Counted from the first letter of the stretch, positions 28,283-37,940 are shown. The stretch: DNA of 48,101 nt from CAG-390 sp045531455 (GCA_045531455.1 JAZSEA010000034.1:1-48101); one strand, 5' to 3'. Notes: generated by a model not told the origin, from the sequence alone. Numbers and translations are program-made.

Positions 28283-30811
28283 ATGAACAAGAAACTCACA
28301 TCCATGCTCGCACTGGCACTGTGTCTGATCATGGCAGTTGGAATGTTCGCTTCTTGCGGTCCCAAGGTTGAACAGGTTGACCTCAAGCAGGCTCAGTACA
28401 ACACCTACACAGCAACAATGCCCAGCAACTGGAACGAATTTACCTATGCTGACAACAATGATACTCAGATCATGAGCTACATTGGTTCTTCCTTCTTCGA
28501 CTACGACTATAAGTTCGCAGACGATAAGAAGTACAACGAAGACGGCTCCATCAACAAGGAAGGCATCGTTCCCGGCGCTTACACCACCAACTACTCCGCA
28601 GCTACCAAGCTCGAGGACGTAACCTCCTCGGTTGACGCTAAGTGGGGCTACACCGATGCTCAGAAGGCAGAGGGCGGCTATGCTTGGAAGATCACTCTTC
28701 GCGATGATCTCAAGTGGGATGACGGCACATCCATCACCGCAGCAGACTTCGAGTACTCGATGCAGCAGCTGCTCGATCCCGCATTCATGAACTTCCGTGC
28801 TAACACTTACTATGATACTCTCATGGTTAAGAACTCCAAGATCTACTTCTTCCAGAATCAGGAAGGTACCTACGAGACCATCGGCAGCATGGGCTATGCT
28901 TCCGTTAAGGCAGCAGTTGATGCAGGCCAGGAACTCTGGGTTAACATCTGGAACATGTGGGGCACCAAGGGTTACAAGGATGCTAACGGCAACGAGTGCC
29001 CTGAGTACGTAAAGATCACCGACGAAACCGTTTACAGCAGCGCTGACGGCTCTGACTCTGCTTCCGGTAAGTTCCTCTATGAGAACTACGGCGCATACCT
29101 CGAGCCCGGCACAGGCTATGACGCTTGCATCTACAAGATCAACGAGATCCGCGATGTTAAGTGGGAAGACGTTGGCGTATACGCTATCGCAGAAGAGAAT
29201 GCTATCGTAGTTTGCCTTGACAAGGCTTACTCCTTCCTCACCGAGGATGGCGGACTCTCCGTTTGGGCTCCCTACTACATGTCCGGACTTCCCCTCGTAA
29301 AGAAGGATCTCTATGAGTCCTGCAAGATTGAGCCCGCTGACGGCGCAACTCTCTGGACCTCTAACTACAACTCTTCTCTCGAGACCACCGCTAGCTGGGG
29401 TCCCTACAAGCTCGTTGAGTTTGAGGCAGGCTCTCACTACAAGCTCGAGAAGAACCCCAACTGGTACGGCTGGAACATGGAACAGTACAAGAACCAGTAC
29501 AACATCACTTCCGTATACTGCCGTAAGATGGAAGACTTCTCCACTCAGTGGATGAGCTTCCTCGCAGGTGAGATCGACGACGCTTCTCTCCAGACCGAGA
29601 ACGTAGGCGAATACCTCGACTCCAAGTACGTTTACTTCACCTCTACCTCTACCGGTACCTTCGGTATGCAGCTCTTCAGTGACATCAACGTCCTCAAGGA
29701 GAGCGAAAACAACAACGGTATCCTTGCAATCCAGGAATTCAGACACGCTCTCAACCTCGGCCTCAACAGAAGCGACATCGTTGAGAAGATCTGGCCCGGA
29801 ACCGCAGTACCTTGCTTCGGCCTCCTCAACGTAGCTTACTACTACGATATCGAGAACTCTCCCACACTTGAAGACGGTGGTCAGTACCGTAACACCAAGC
29901 TTGCAAAAGAGGGTATCCTCCGTGCATACGGCTTCACTCAGGGCGATGACGGCAAGTGGTCCGCTGGCGACCTCACCGGTCTCTCTCTCGACGAGGCTTA
30001 CGACTCCCTCACCGGTTACAACCCCGTTCTTGCTAAGGAAAAGATGGCTGCAGCTATCGAGATCCTCAATGCAGATCCCGCTAAGTACGGCTACGATTCT
30101 TCCAAGAACATCACTCTCGTTTACGGTTCTTCCGTAGATAACGATAAGCAGAGATTCCGCTGCGAGTACCTCCAGGGTATCATCGACGGCCTTACCGAGG
30201 GCACCGCTCTCCAGGATAAGATCGACGTTGTATTCGATGCATCCGCAGGTGCTCAGTGGGCAGAGGCATTCCGTACCGGTGCTACTCAGATCGGTTTCGG
30301 TTACGGCTTCTCCGGTAACGCATTCAACCCCTTCGACATCGTTGGCGCGTTCGTTAACCCCGACGACTCCCTCAACTACCATATGTACTGGGATACCTCC
30401 GCTATCGATATGACTCTCACAATGCCCGCAGGCGATTATGAGGGTGCTGGCGAGACTATCACCATGAGCGTACAGAACTGGTACTTCTGCCTCAACGGCC
30501 TTGCAGAGTCCGAGAAGCAGGCTAAGACCTACAACTGGGGCGAGGGCTTTGCTCCTACCGAGGCAAGACTTATGATCCTCTCCGCTCTCGAGGAGCTCAC
30601 CATTAAGGAATCCCGTTCCGTAATGCTTATCGCAGACGGCGGCGGATCCTTCCTCGGCGCTAAGTTCTCTTACTTCTCTGAGGACGAGCACACCTTCATG
30701 GGCTTCGGCGGTATCAGATATATGGAAGTTAACTATACCGACGCTGAGTGGGCAGACTTCGTTGCTGCTAACAACAACGACCTTGCTGCTGAATACAAGA
30801 AGTCCGAGTAA
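28283..30811 (+). CDS. Oligopeptide-type ABC substrate-binding lipoprotein, enlarged
   Basis: This 842-residue lipoprotein has a signal peptide ending at a lipobox (MFASC, Cys25), so it is anchored outside the membrane. The fold is the SBP_bac_5 family: LRDDLKWDDGTSITAADFEYS is the canonical N-terminal block and EFRHALNLGLNRSDIVEKI the central helix. It is roughly 250 residues longer than usual OppA/DppA proteins, with extra segments rich in Tyr, Asn and Asp across the first lobe. The ligand is probably a peptide, but could be another oligomer. GGAGGAAAT precedes the ATG at 28283. The permeases and ATPases follow after a 550-base gap. Confidence 0.9.
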   Translation: MNKKLTSMLALALCLIMAVGMFASCGPKVEQVDLKQAQYNTYTATMPSNWNEFTYADNNDTQIMSYIGSSFFDYDYKFADDKKYNEDGSINKEGIVPGAYTTNYSAATKLEDVTSSVDAKWGYTDAQKAEGGYAWKITLRDDLKWDDGTSITAADFEYSMQQLLDPAFMNFRANTYYDTLMVKNSKIYFFQNQEGTYETIGSMGYASVKAAVDAGQELWVNIWNMWGTKGYKDANGNECPEYVKITDETVYSSADGSDSASGKFLYENYGAYLEPGTGYDACIYKINEIRDVKWEDVGVYAIAEENAIVVCLDKAYSFLTEDGGLSVWAPYYMSGLPLVKKDLYESCKIEPADGATLWTSNYNSSLETTASWGPYKLVEFEAGSHYKLEKNPNWYGWNMEQYKNQYNITSVYCRKMEDFSTQWMSFLAGEIDDASLQTENVGEYLDSKYVYFTSTSTGTFGMQLFSDINVLKESENNNGILAIQEFRHALNLGLNRSDIVEKIWPGTAVPCFGLLNVAYYYDIENSPTLEDGGQYRNTKLAKEGILRAYGFTQGDDGKWSAGDLTGLSLDEAYDSLTGYNPVLAKEKMAAAIEILNADPAKYGYDSSKNITLVYGSSVDNDKQRFRCEYLQGIIDGLTEGTALQDKIDVVFDASAGAQWAEAFRTGATQIGFGYGFSGNAFNPFDIVGAFVNPDDSLNYHMYWDTSAIDMTLTMPAGDYEGAGETITMSVQNWYFCLNGLAESEKQAKTYNWGEGFAPTEARLMILSALEELTIKESRSVMLIADGGGSFLGAKFSYFSEDEHTFMGFGGIRYMEVNYTDAEWADFVAANNNDLAAEYKKSE

Positions 30812-30858
30812 TTACCGAATAACTAATTAATTAACAATTAATTATTCCTAAGCAAACG

Positions 30859-30888
30859 GCGGTGAGCACAAAAACGCTCACCGCTGAT
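30859..30888 (+). terminator. Hairpin after the binding-protein gene
   Basis: GCGGTGAGC (30859-30867) pairs with GCTCACCGC (30876-30884), but only TGATTT follows. It is likely a partial terminator or 3'-protecting hairpin that leaves more binding-protein mRNA than permease mRNA, as is common in ABC operons. Confidence 0.65.
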
Positions 30889-31304
30889 TTGCACATTTAT
30901 AGGCAAAAATAAAAAAATCCATTAATCCCCATAATAGGCAAATATTGTTTTAAGAATATCAGAGATTGATGCAAAAAATGCAATAGTGCATTTTATTATT
31001 TGGAATACTAACAATTAGATAATAGACAAAAATCAAAACGAATAATCGAAAACCATATTATCAATTTAGAAAATAATTCAATTTATATAGCGCGCAACTG
31101 CGCGCGCAGGTCTTTTGACCTATCGGAAGTCAACAATTAGTCGATTGTAAAATTACGTAGATTAAATCCGTTTTTTCGGCGGCTTAGCCGACGAAAAAAC
31201 ACCGCTTAGGCGAGCAGGGCGAGCCCGCGCGCCGAGGGGAGTGAGTCAAAATCAGAGATTTTGGCTCGCGGCGATAAGCGCGCGTTCCCCGCCGCGCGGA
31301 TCTG

Positions 31305-31331
31305 CAATTGTAAAACGCAGTTTTACAATTG
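31305..31331 (+). promoter_or_regulatory. Perfect 12-bp stem before the permease gene
   Basis: CAATTGTAAAAC-GCA-GTTTTACAATTG lies about 20 bases upstream of the permease ribosome binding site. It could be an operator, or a structure controlling translation or mRNA stability. Confidence 0.5.
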
Positions 31332-31363
31332 GCTAAAAACAACAAGACAGAGGAGAAAAACCT

Positions 31364-32371
31364 ATGTATATGTTTAAGTATGTGACGAAGCGCTTGGGCT
31401 TGATGTTGTTCACATTCTTCATCATCTTCACGATGTGTTTTGTGCTTATCAAGCTTCTGCCCATCCCGACTAATGCGCTTCCCGGCCAGGACCCCGAGAT
31501 TGTTATGAAGACACTCGAGGGAAGAGGTTGGATCACCAATATCAAAGAGGGAGCAAACGGTGTATGGACCTATGACAGAGTTCCGATACTTATCCAGTAC
31601 GGCAACTATATCAAGAGGATCTTTACCAAGGGCGACTTCGGTATCGTAACCACCTACGGTGAGTACGTCGGTATGAATATCTGGAAGGTATTCGTAAGCC
31701 ATCTCCCTCCCACAATCCTTATTAACATTTATTCAACCCTTATCGGTGTACCGATCGGTCTCGGTCTGGGTATTTTGGCTGCGCTTAAAAAGAATAAGTG
31801 GCAGGACCAGGTCATCAACGTCATTATCATCTTGCTGATCTCGGTGCCTTCCATCGTTCTGGCACTTATGCTCCAGTACGTCTTCTGCTTCAAGCTCGGC
31901 TGGTTCCCGCTGACTATGTCAACGAGTGACGCATATTTCACGTGGCCCGTATTCCACTCCATGATCCCCGCGGTATTTGCGCTTTCTCTCGGATCGATCG
32001 CGGGTTATGCGAGATTTACACGTGCGGAGCTTTCCGAGGTTCTGACGGGCGAGTTTATGCTTCTTGCAAGAACCAAGGGTCTTACAAAGAGCCAGGCTAT
32101 CTACCGCCACGCAATGCGTAACTCGATGGTCGTTATCTTCCCGTCCATCCTCAGTGAGTTCATCTCGGTCCTTTCGGGATCTCTCATTATCGAGAAGATG
32201 TTCGGTATCAACGGCGTTGGCGGACTTTACCTGAACTCGATTACATTCCAGGATTACGATTTCTTTATGCTGCTTTCGGGATTCTACACTCTCGTCAGCC
32301 TTACCGCGGGAATCGTTATCGACATCAGCTACGGATTTATCGATCCGAGAATCAGAATGGGGGCTAAGTAA
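31364..32371 (+). CDS. Opp/Dpp-type ABC permease, OppB-like
   Basis: This 335-residue inner-membrane permease begins MYMFKYVTKRLGLMLFTFFIIF, typical of OppB/DppB, with about six transmembrane helices. The EAA coupling loop is clear (LLARTKGLTKSQAIYRHAMRNS), followed by VVIFPSILSEFISVLSGSLIIEKMF. An extracytoplasmic segment after the first helix (EGRGWITNIKEG) is about the usual size. AGAGGAG precedes the ATG. The OppC-like gene follows two bases later. Confidence 0.92.
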   Translation: MYMFKYVTKRLGLMLFTFFIIFTMCFVLIKLLPIPTNALPGQDPEIVMKTLEGRGWITNIKEGANGVWTYDRVPILIQYGNYIKRIFTKGDFGIVTTYGEYVGMNIWKVFVSHLPPTILINIYSTLIGVPIGLGLGILAALKKNKWQDQVINVIIILLISVPSIVLALMLQYVFCFKLGWFPLTMSTSDAYFTWPVFHSMIPAVFALSLGSIAGYARFTRAELSEVLTGEFMLLARTKGLTKSQAIYRHAMRNSMVVIFPSILSEFISVLSGSLIIEKMFGINGVGGLYLNSITFQDYDFFMLLSGFYTLVSLTAGIVIDISYGFIDPRIRMGAK

Positions 32372-32373
32372 TT

Positions 32374-33966
32374 ATGTCAACTACAATGAATAAATACGAT
32401 AATATCCCCGCTGAAAAGTTTCAGTTTGCCAAGAAGGTAGACCTTGGGCACGATAAGAAGTTCGATACAAAGCCCGTAAGCTACTTCCAGGGTGCTTTCC
32501 GCCGCTTCAGTAAGAACAAGGGTGCGGTCGTTGGCGGCGTTGTAATTATGTGCCTGATCCTTTTTGCGATCATCGCACCCTTCTTCACCCCCTTCCGTCC
32601 CGCATACTACGATATGATGTATGCCTACGTAACCCCCAAGAACGAGCTGTTTGTTCAGAGCGGCATCGATTTCTGGGACGGTTGCAAGGTCAAGGACACC
32701 AACTATCTCGGTTATCTCAAGGATACCGCGCTTGCGCTTGAAACCGGCAGAGACGTCATCAAGGGCGGAGAATACGAAGTAAGCGAGGACGGCAAGAATT
32801 ACACCTACCGTTACGACACTTATTACGGCGTAGGCTTCGGTAAGTACAAGATCATTTCTCAGCAGGAATTCGAGGATATTCAGAAGTATCAGAATGAGAC
32901 CGGCAGACAGATCCTTTATCCCATCGTTCCTTTCTCCGAGAGAAAGGATATGCTCGAGAAGAATAAGTATGACGCAAACATCTACTACAAGGTAGAGAAC
33001 GTAAAGGCTCCCACACTTCGTCCCAAGCTCAATCAGAAGGGCGAGATCGTTCCCAACTACTGGAGCTACGAAGCAGGCAATCCCTCCGCACTGATGCCCG
33101 AGTATAACTCCATCAGAATCGAGGGTGAGGATGGCTTCACCAAGGACGGCAAGCAGCACTTCTACGCATACGGCAGAAAGGTCGACGGCGGTATCGAGGT
33201 CAGAGCCGAGTACTACGAGTACTATATCTATCAGCACACGCAGGTCATCAAGGACGGCATCGAGGAGCCCCTCTTCCTCTTCGGTACCACCGAAACCGGT
33301 AAGGATATCTTCGCCTGCCTTGCATACGGCGCAAGATTCTCCTTCGTCTTCGCAACCGTCGTTGCGGCTGTAAACTTCATCGTAGGCGTAATCTGGGGTT
33401 CGATCTCGGGTTACTTCGGCGGAAAGATCGACCTCTTTATGGAGCGATTCTCCGAGATCCTCGGATCTGTTCCCACGATGATCGTTATTACCCTTCTGAA
33501 GTATCATATGGGTACTGCGAGCCAGGTGCTTGTCTTGTTCATCGCGTTCTTTGCGACGGGATGGATCGGTATGGCGGGAAGAACCCGTATGCAGTTCTAC
33601 CGCTTCAAGAACCAGGAATACGTTCTGGCTGCAAGAACTCTCGGCGCATCCGACTCGAGAATTATGTTCAAGCATATTTTCCCGAACGGTCTCGGTACCA
33701 TTGTAACGAGCGTTGCGCTTGTAATCCCCTCTATGATCTATTCGGAGACCAGCCTTTCTTATCTGGGCATCATCAACCTTGAGGCAGGAAACACTACCTC
33801 GGTCGGTACACTTATCGCTGCTGGACAGAAGTCCATTATGGCGAATGCCGGCTTCGTAGCATTCTTCCCCTGCGCATTCCTCGTTCTGTTAATGCTCAGC
33901 TTCAACCTGTTCGGCAACGGCTTGCGCGATGCGTTCAACCCGTCGCTCAGAGGATCGGAGGATTAA
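32374..33966 (+). CDS. Opp/Dpp-type ABC permease, OppC-like, with large external insert
   Basis: This 530-residue permease compares with about 300 in the family. The N-terminal OppC segment and first helix (GAVVGGVVIMCLILFAIIAPFF, in about residues 48-70) are followed by about 190-230 extra residues, rich in Tyr, Lys and Glu, on the outer side. The canonical LFLFGTTETGKDIFACLAYG block resumes near residue 303. The EAA loop is VLAARTLGASDSRIMFKHIFPNG. The insert faces the binding protein, which is also enlarged, so the two may have co-evolved. oppD follows three bases after the stop codon. Confidence 0.9.
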   Translation: MSTTMNKYDNIPAEKFQFAKKVDLGHDKKFDTKPVSYFQGAFRRFSKNKGAVVGGVVIMCLILFAIIAPFFTPFRPAYYDMMYAYVTPKNELFVQSGIDFWDGCKVKDTNYLGYLKDTALALETGRDVIKGGEYEVSEDGKNYTYRYDTYYGVGFGKYKIISQQEFEDIQKYQNETGRQILYPIVPFSERKDMLEKNKYDANIYYKVENVKAPTLRPKLNQKGEIVPNYWSYEAGNPSALMPEYNSIRIEGEDGFTKDGKQHFYAYGRKVDGGIEVRAEYYEYYIYQHTQVIKDGIEEPLFLFGTTETGKDIFACLAYGARFSFVFATVVAAVNFIVGVIWGSISGYFGGKIDLFMERFSEILGSVPTMIVITLLKYHMGTASQVLVLFIAFFATGWIGMAGRTRMQFYRFKNQEYVLAARTLGASDSRIMFKHIFPNGLGTIVTSVALVIPSMIYSETSLSYLGIINLEAGNTTSVGTLIAAGQKSIMANAGFVAFFPCAFLVLLMLSFNLFGNGLRDAFNPSLRGSED

Positions 33967-33969
33967 GTT

Positions 33970-36204
33970 ATGAATAAAGAAGTTAAGTTATCAGTAAATA
34001 ATCTGAAGATCTCCTTCCGTACCGACGCCGGTAAGGTTCAGGCGGTACGTGACATTTCCTTCGACCTTTATAAGGGCGAAACTCTGGCTATCGTTGGTGA
34101 GTCCGGCTCGGGTAAGTCGGTTACCTCGAAGGCTATTATGGGTATTTCCGCCGTTAACTCGATCCACGAGGGCGGAGAGATCCTTTACGACGGACAGGAC
34201 CTTGTCCGTATCCCCGAGGAGGAGATGCATAAGCTCCGCGGCGACAAGATCGCAATGATCTTCCAGGACCCGCTCTCCTCGCTCAACCCCATTATGCGTA
34301 TCGGCAGACAGATCACCGAGGCAATGCTTCTGAAGAACAAGGCTAACCGTAAGGAAGGCCGCGAGACCTTCAATACTATGCTTGCCGATCTCTCCGCAAT
34401 GATGATCGAGGCACTCGAATCGGGCAAGAGATCTGATATTAAAGTAAGCGACGTTGCGGATTATATCAAGACCTTTGACAGCTTCAATATCGAGGCTATC
34501 AAGCTTGAAAACAGCTACAACGACGCAAGAACCGCGGCGGAAGAGATGATCGCTATCATCGACGATTGCCTGTTCCTCACCGAAAAGAATCAGAAGGTAG
34601 ACGTTGTTGCAACGCTCAAGCTTGTCAGCCGCAAGCTTGCGGACATTAACGATAAGTATTTCACCGCTGGCTTCACCGATGCTCTTACCGAATGTAAGAC
34701 CAAGCTCGGGGCAGTCAAGCGCGTGGAGAAGAAGAAGGTATCAGCTGTTGACTCTGTAAAAGCTGTTGTCACAATGAGCGCGGCGAAGAGACTCGCATCC
34801 GACGAGACCGCAGAGGTCCTCCGCGAGATCAGAAAGACCGCAGAGGAAATGCTCGCTCAGCCTCAGTACAACTTCTTCCGCATCGGTTACTACGTCTATA
34901 AGAATCCCAATGCGGACCTCAGCACTATGCCCGCAGAGGAAGCCAACGAAATGGCATATAAGTTCCTGATGCAGGACTTTATGAACTACTTTATGACGCT
35001 TGAAAAGATCGCGGTTGAGTATTCAAATGACAAGATGCTCAAGAACAAGAAGGAAGCCATTGCGGCAATGCAGAAGGCTATCAGCTTCTTTAAGTCCGGC
35101 AAGTTTACCGAGAAGGAAGCGATGGAGGAATGCAAGAACGTAAACAAGAGCGTTACTGCAGCCATCGATCCCCTTGCGGTTGTCAAGGATAACGTAGCTT
35201 ATACCTTTGGCGGAGCTCTCGAGAGAGAGATCGAGAAGTACTTCTTCTATCTTGAGAACAATCCCAAGGAAGAGAAGCGCTTCGAGCGTCAGACCGCAAA
35301 GAGAGAGGCTCTGATCGCAAAGGGCAAGAACGTGGATTGGGAGGTCATCCCGAAGTCCATCATCGAGCCCGAGGAGCAGATCGAGGCTATCGTTTCCGTC
35401 ATTACGAGAGTAATGAACAAGTTCAATGCGGACGTTGAGAGTGCCGCAACATTCGATGCTGATAAGCGTTGCGTTGAGATCATCGACTATCTCAAGGGCA
35501 AGGCATCCCAGATCGTTTATACACTTACCAAGAGAATCGCGAAGGAAAAGGCGATCAAGCTTATGGAGGAGGTTGGTATCCCCGAGGCAAGAATCCGTTT
35601 CAGACAGTATCCCTTCGAGTTCTCGGGCGGTATGCGTCAGCGTATAGTTATTGCTATCGCTCTCTCCGCAAACCCCGATATCCTTATCTGCGACGAGCCC
35701 ACGACTGCGCTTGACGTTACCATTCAGGCACAGATCCTTGAGCTGATCAACAACCTCAAGCGCGAGAGAAATCTTTCGGTAATCTTCATTACACACGACC
35801 TTGGCGTTGTTGCGAATATGGCGGACAGAATCGCCGTTATGTACGCGGGTAAGATCGTTGAGTACGGCACCGCAAACGAGGTATTCTACAACCCGCAGCA
35901 TCCCTACACCTGGGCTCTGCTTTCGTCGATGCCCGACCTTGACACCAACGAAAAGCTCGATGCTACCCCCGCCACACCGCCTAATATGATCTATCCTCCC
36001 GTTGGAGACGCGTTTGCTGAAAGAAACAAGTACGCTCTCGAGATCGACTTCGAGATGCAGCCGCCTATGTATGAGGTTTCGCCCACACACTTTGCGGCAA
36101 CTTGGCTGCTCCATCCGAACGCTCCCAAGGTTGAGATTCCGAAGATCATTACCGAGCGTATCAAACACATGAAGGAAAGAGGAGGCAACAATGGAGAATC
36201 GTAA
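33970..36204 (+). CDS. OppD-like ABC ATPase with a ~400-residue helical insertion
   Basis: This 744-residue ATPase compares with about 330 in the family. Walker A is GESGSGKS (43-50), and the Q-loop FQDPLSSLNPIMRIG (Gln99) is normal. A mostly helical Lys/Glu-rich insertion occupies roughly residues 125-520, ahead of KLMEEVGIPEARIRFRQYP. The signature FSGGMRQR (about 550), Walker B ICDEPTTALD, the switch THDLGVV and the C-terminal peptide-transporter region (HPYTWALLSSMP) are intact. The insertion falls in the helical subdomain that contacts the permease coupling helices. The frame is continuous, with the same base composition as the flanks, so it is not a mobile element. It overlaps oppF by 14 bases. 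Confidence 0.9.
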   Translation: MNKEVKLSVNNLKISFRTDAGKVQAVRDISFDLYKGETLAIVGESGSGKSVTSKAIMGISAVNSIHEGGEILYDGQDLVRIPEEEMHKLRGDKIAMIFQDPLSSLNPIMRIGRQITEAMLLKNKANRKEGRETFNTMLADLSAMMIEALESGKRSDIKVSDVADYIKTFDSFNIEAIKLENSYNDARTAAEEMIAIIDDCLFLTEKNQKVDVVATLKLVSRKLADINDKYFTAGFTDALTECKTKLGAVKRVEKKKVSAVDSVKAVVTMSAAKRLASDETAEVLREIRKTAEEMLAQPQYNFFRIGYYVYKNPNADLSTMPAEEANEMAYKFLMQDFMNYFMTLEKIAVEYSNDKMLKNKKEAIAAMQKAISFFKSGKFTEKEAMEECKNVNKSVTAAIDPLAVVKDNVAYTFGGALEREIEKYFFYLENNPKEEKRFERQTAKREALIAKGKNVDWEVIPKSIIEPEEQIEAIVSVITRVMNKFNADVESAATFDADKRCVEIIDYLKGKASQIVYTLTKRIAKEKAIKLMEEVGIPEARIRFRQYPFEFSGGMRQRIVIAIALSANPDILICDEPTTALDVTIQAQILELINNLKRERNLSVIFITHDLGVVANMADRIAVMYAGKIVEYGTANEVFYNPQHPYTWALLSSMPDLDTNEKLDATPATPPNMIYPPVGDAFAERNKYALEIDFEMQPPMYEVSPTHFAATWLLHPNAPKVEIPKIITERIKHMKERGGNNGES

Positions 36205-37384
36205 CGAAGTTTTGTTGAAGGTTGACCATCTTTGTCAGTATTTCCGCATGGGACGCAAGGATCTCAAGGCAGTTGACGACGTCAGCTTTGAGATCAGGAA
36301 GGGCGAGGCATTCGGTCTCGTTGGAGAATCCGGTTGCGGTAAGACCACAACGGGACGTTCGATCATCAAGCTTTATGACATTACCTCGGGTAACGTATAT
36401 TTCAAGGGTCAGAGAGTCGGCGCCGGCACTCGATCCTATAAGGATGCAATCAAGAAGGCAAAGGCTGATCTTGACGCAAAGAAGATCTCCAAGGAAGAGT
36501 ATAAGGAGATCGTTGCAAAGAACAAGCTCCTGATCCGTGACGCCAAGAGCGATCACAATGAGGTCGACAAACAGCACTCTGCCGCTATGGTCGCAGCCCT
36601 TAACAAGGAATACGACGAGAAGTTCAAAGAGGCAGAGGGCGACGTCGAGAAGCTCAAGGTGCTCAAGAAGGAGTACAAGAATAAGCTTCGCGTTGCCAAG
36701 AAGAGCAAGCTGATCACACAGATCCAGATGATCTTCCAGGACCCCATCGCGTCGCTTGACCCCCGTATGACGGTACGTGATATCATCGCAGAGGGACTTA
36801 TCATCAACGGTGTCACCGATAAGGAATATATCAATCAGAAGGTTTACGAGATCCTTGAGACTGTAGGACTTGTTCGCGAGCATGCGGACCGTTATCCTCA
36901 CGAGTTCTCGGGCGGTCAGCGTCAGCGTATCGGTATCGCAAGAGCCGTAGTTATGCAGCCTGAGATGATCATCGCGGACGAGCCTATCTCCGCGCCTGAC
37001 GTATCTATCCAGGCGCAGGTTATCAATCTTCTGAATGATCTCCGCGATCAGCTCGGACTCACCATTCTCTTTATCGCGCATGACCTTTCGGTCGTCAAGT
37101 ATTTCTCCGACAGAATCGGTGTAATGTATTTCGGTAAGATGGTTGAGCTTGCTGATTCTGATGAGCTCTTCAAGAATCCCCTTCATCCTTATACAAGATC
37201 TCTGCTGTCCGCGATCCCGCTTCCCGACCCGATCTACGAGAAGCAGCGTACCCGCGTGACCTACAATCCTCTGGCTGAGCACGATTATTCTGTCGACGCT
37301 CCCTCCTTCAGAGAGATCGCTCCCGGACATTTCGTTCATTGCAACGATGCCGAGGAGGAAAAGTACAAGCAGATGCTGAAATAA
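36191..37384 (+). CDS. OppF-like ABC ATPase with helical insertion and altered D-loop
   Basis: This 397-residue partner ATPase has Walker A GESGCGKT (45-52). An insertion of about 95 residues, rich in Lys and Glu and likely coiled-coil (about 76-170), precedes the Q-loop IFQDPIASLDPRM. The signature SGGQRQR, Walker B ADEP and switch IAHDLSVV are intact. The D-loop reads SAPD, with Pro269 replacing the near-invariant Leu of SALD. The C-terminal region (HPYTRSLLSAIPLPDP) is typical of OppF. The insertion comes before the Q-loop, a different place from the one in the OppD-like partner. Confidence 0.9.
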   Translation: MENRNEVLLKVDHLCQYFRMGRKDLKAVDDVSFEIRKGEAFGLVGESGCGKTTTGRSIIKLYDITSGNVYFKGQRVGAGTRSYKDAIKKAKADLDAKKISKEEYKEIVAKNKLLIRDAKSDHNEVDKQHSAAMVAALNKEYDEKFKEAEGDVEKLKVLKKEYKNKLRVAKKSKLITQIQMIFQDPIASLDPRMTVRDIIAEGLIINGVTDKEYINQKVYEILETVGLVREHADRYPHEFSGGQRQRIGIARAVVMQPEMIIADEPISAPDVSIQAQVINLLNDLRDQLGLTILFIAHDLSVVKYFSDRIGVMYFGKMVELADSDELFKNPLHPYTRSLLSAIPLPDPIYEKQRTRVTYNPLAEHDYSVDAPSFREIAPGHFVHCNDAEEEKYKQMLK

Positions 37385-37403
37385 GAAACGGACGGATAAA
37401 AAA

Positions 37404-37829
37404 GTGACAAAGGAAACGAGAGATCTGCTGCTGAAATATGCCGCGTGCTTCCTAGTTGCGGCGCTGATCACGGTTGGCGTCTTCTGGAGCAAGGGATTTT
37501 TCACCGACAGCATTGCGGTGAATATACAGATATTAGCCGACGGCTTTTCGGTCTCGGGAATTCTGCTTACCTTGTTTGCCGGATTGCTCTACGTCAGCGG
37601 CGAGGGCGCGTTTATCGGAATAGGCTTTGTGCTGAGAAACGTCGTGCAGGCTTTTGTACCGATGGGCAGAAAGAATCACGAGATCTACGCAAAGTACCGC
37701 GAGCGCAAGCTTGAAAAGCTGAAGAAATTCGGCGATTACTGCGTGCTATTCACGGGCTTGATCTTTCTCGCTATCGGTGTCATTCTTACCGTGATCTGGT
37801 ACGTGAAATTTTATCAGATGCCCGTTTGA
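37404..37829 (+). CDS. DUF3899 family membrane protein
   Basis: This 141-residue protein has three to four hydrophobic segments (about residues 11-28, 42-66, 113-136) separated by a basic cytoplasmic loop (NHEIYAKYRERKLEKLKKF). The pattern fits the small DUF3899 membrane family, of unknown function. The GTG at 37404 begins 19 bases after oppF; no better start is visible and the ribosome binding site (GACGGA) is weak. It is probably co-transcribed with the transporter and followed by a terminator. Confidence 0.75.
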   Translation: MTKETRDLLLKYAACFLVAALITVGVFWSKGFFTDSIAVNIQILADGFSVSGILLTLFAGLLYVSGEGAFIGIGFVLRNVVQAFVPMGRKNHEIYAKYRERKLEKLKKFGDYCVLFTGLIFLAIGVILTVIWYVKFYQMPV

Positions 37830-37837
37830 TAACAATA

Positions 37838-37876
37838 AAAACAATCGGTGTTCCTTGAACGCCGATTGTTTTTTTC
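37838..37876 (+). terminator. Terminator of the Opp operon
   Basis: AACAATCGGTGTT pairs with AACGCCGATTGTT (one G-U), followed by a long T-run. Confidence 0.88.
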
Positions 37877-37885
37877 TTTTTGTTA

Positions 37886-37914
37886 TTTACATTTGAAGTA
37901 AAACGTGATATAAT
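37886..37914 (+). promoter_or_regulatory. Promoter of the HAD-sirtuin-two-component operon
   Basis: TTTACA (37886-37891), a 17-base spacer and TATAAT (37909-37914), about 27 bases before the HAD start codon. Confidence 0.83.
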
Positions 37915-37940
37915 AAATTGAGAAAATATGGAGGTGTGAC

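Larger units (their letters stand above)
30812..31363 (+). other. Gene-free gap inside the Opp operon with several hairpins
   Basis: This 552-base stretch lies between the binding protein and first permease. It has an AT-rich half and then several hairpins: one at 30859-30884, GCGCGC-based pairing at about 31090-31106, a TTTTTTCG/CGAAAAAA hairpin at about 31171-31198, and a perfect CAATTGTAAAAC/GTTTTACAATTG stem at 31305-31331 just before the permease. No clear promoter or coding sequence was found. Confidence 0.6.
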
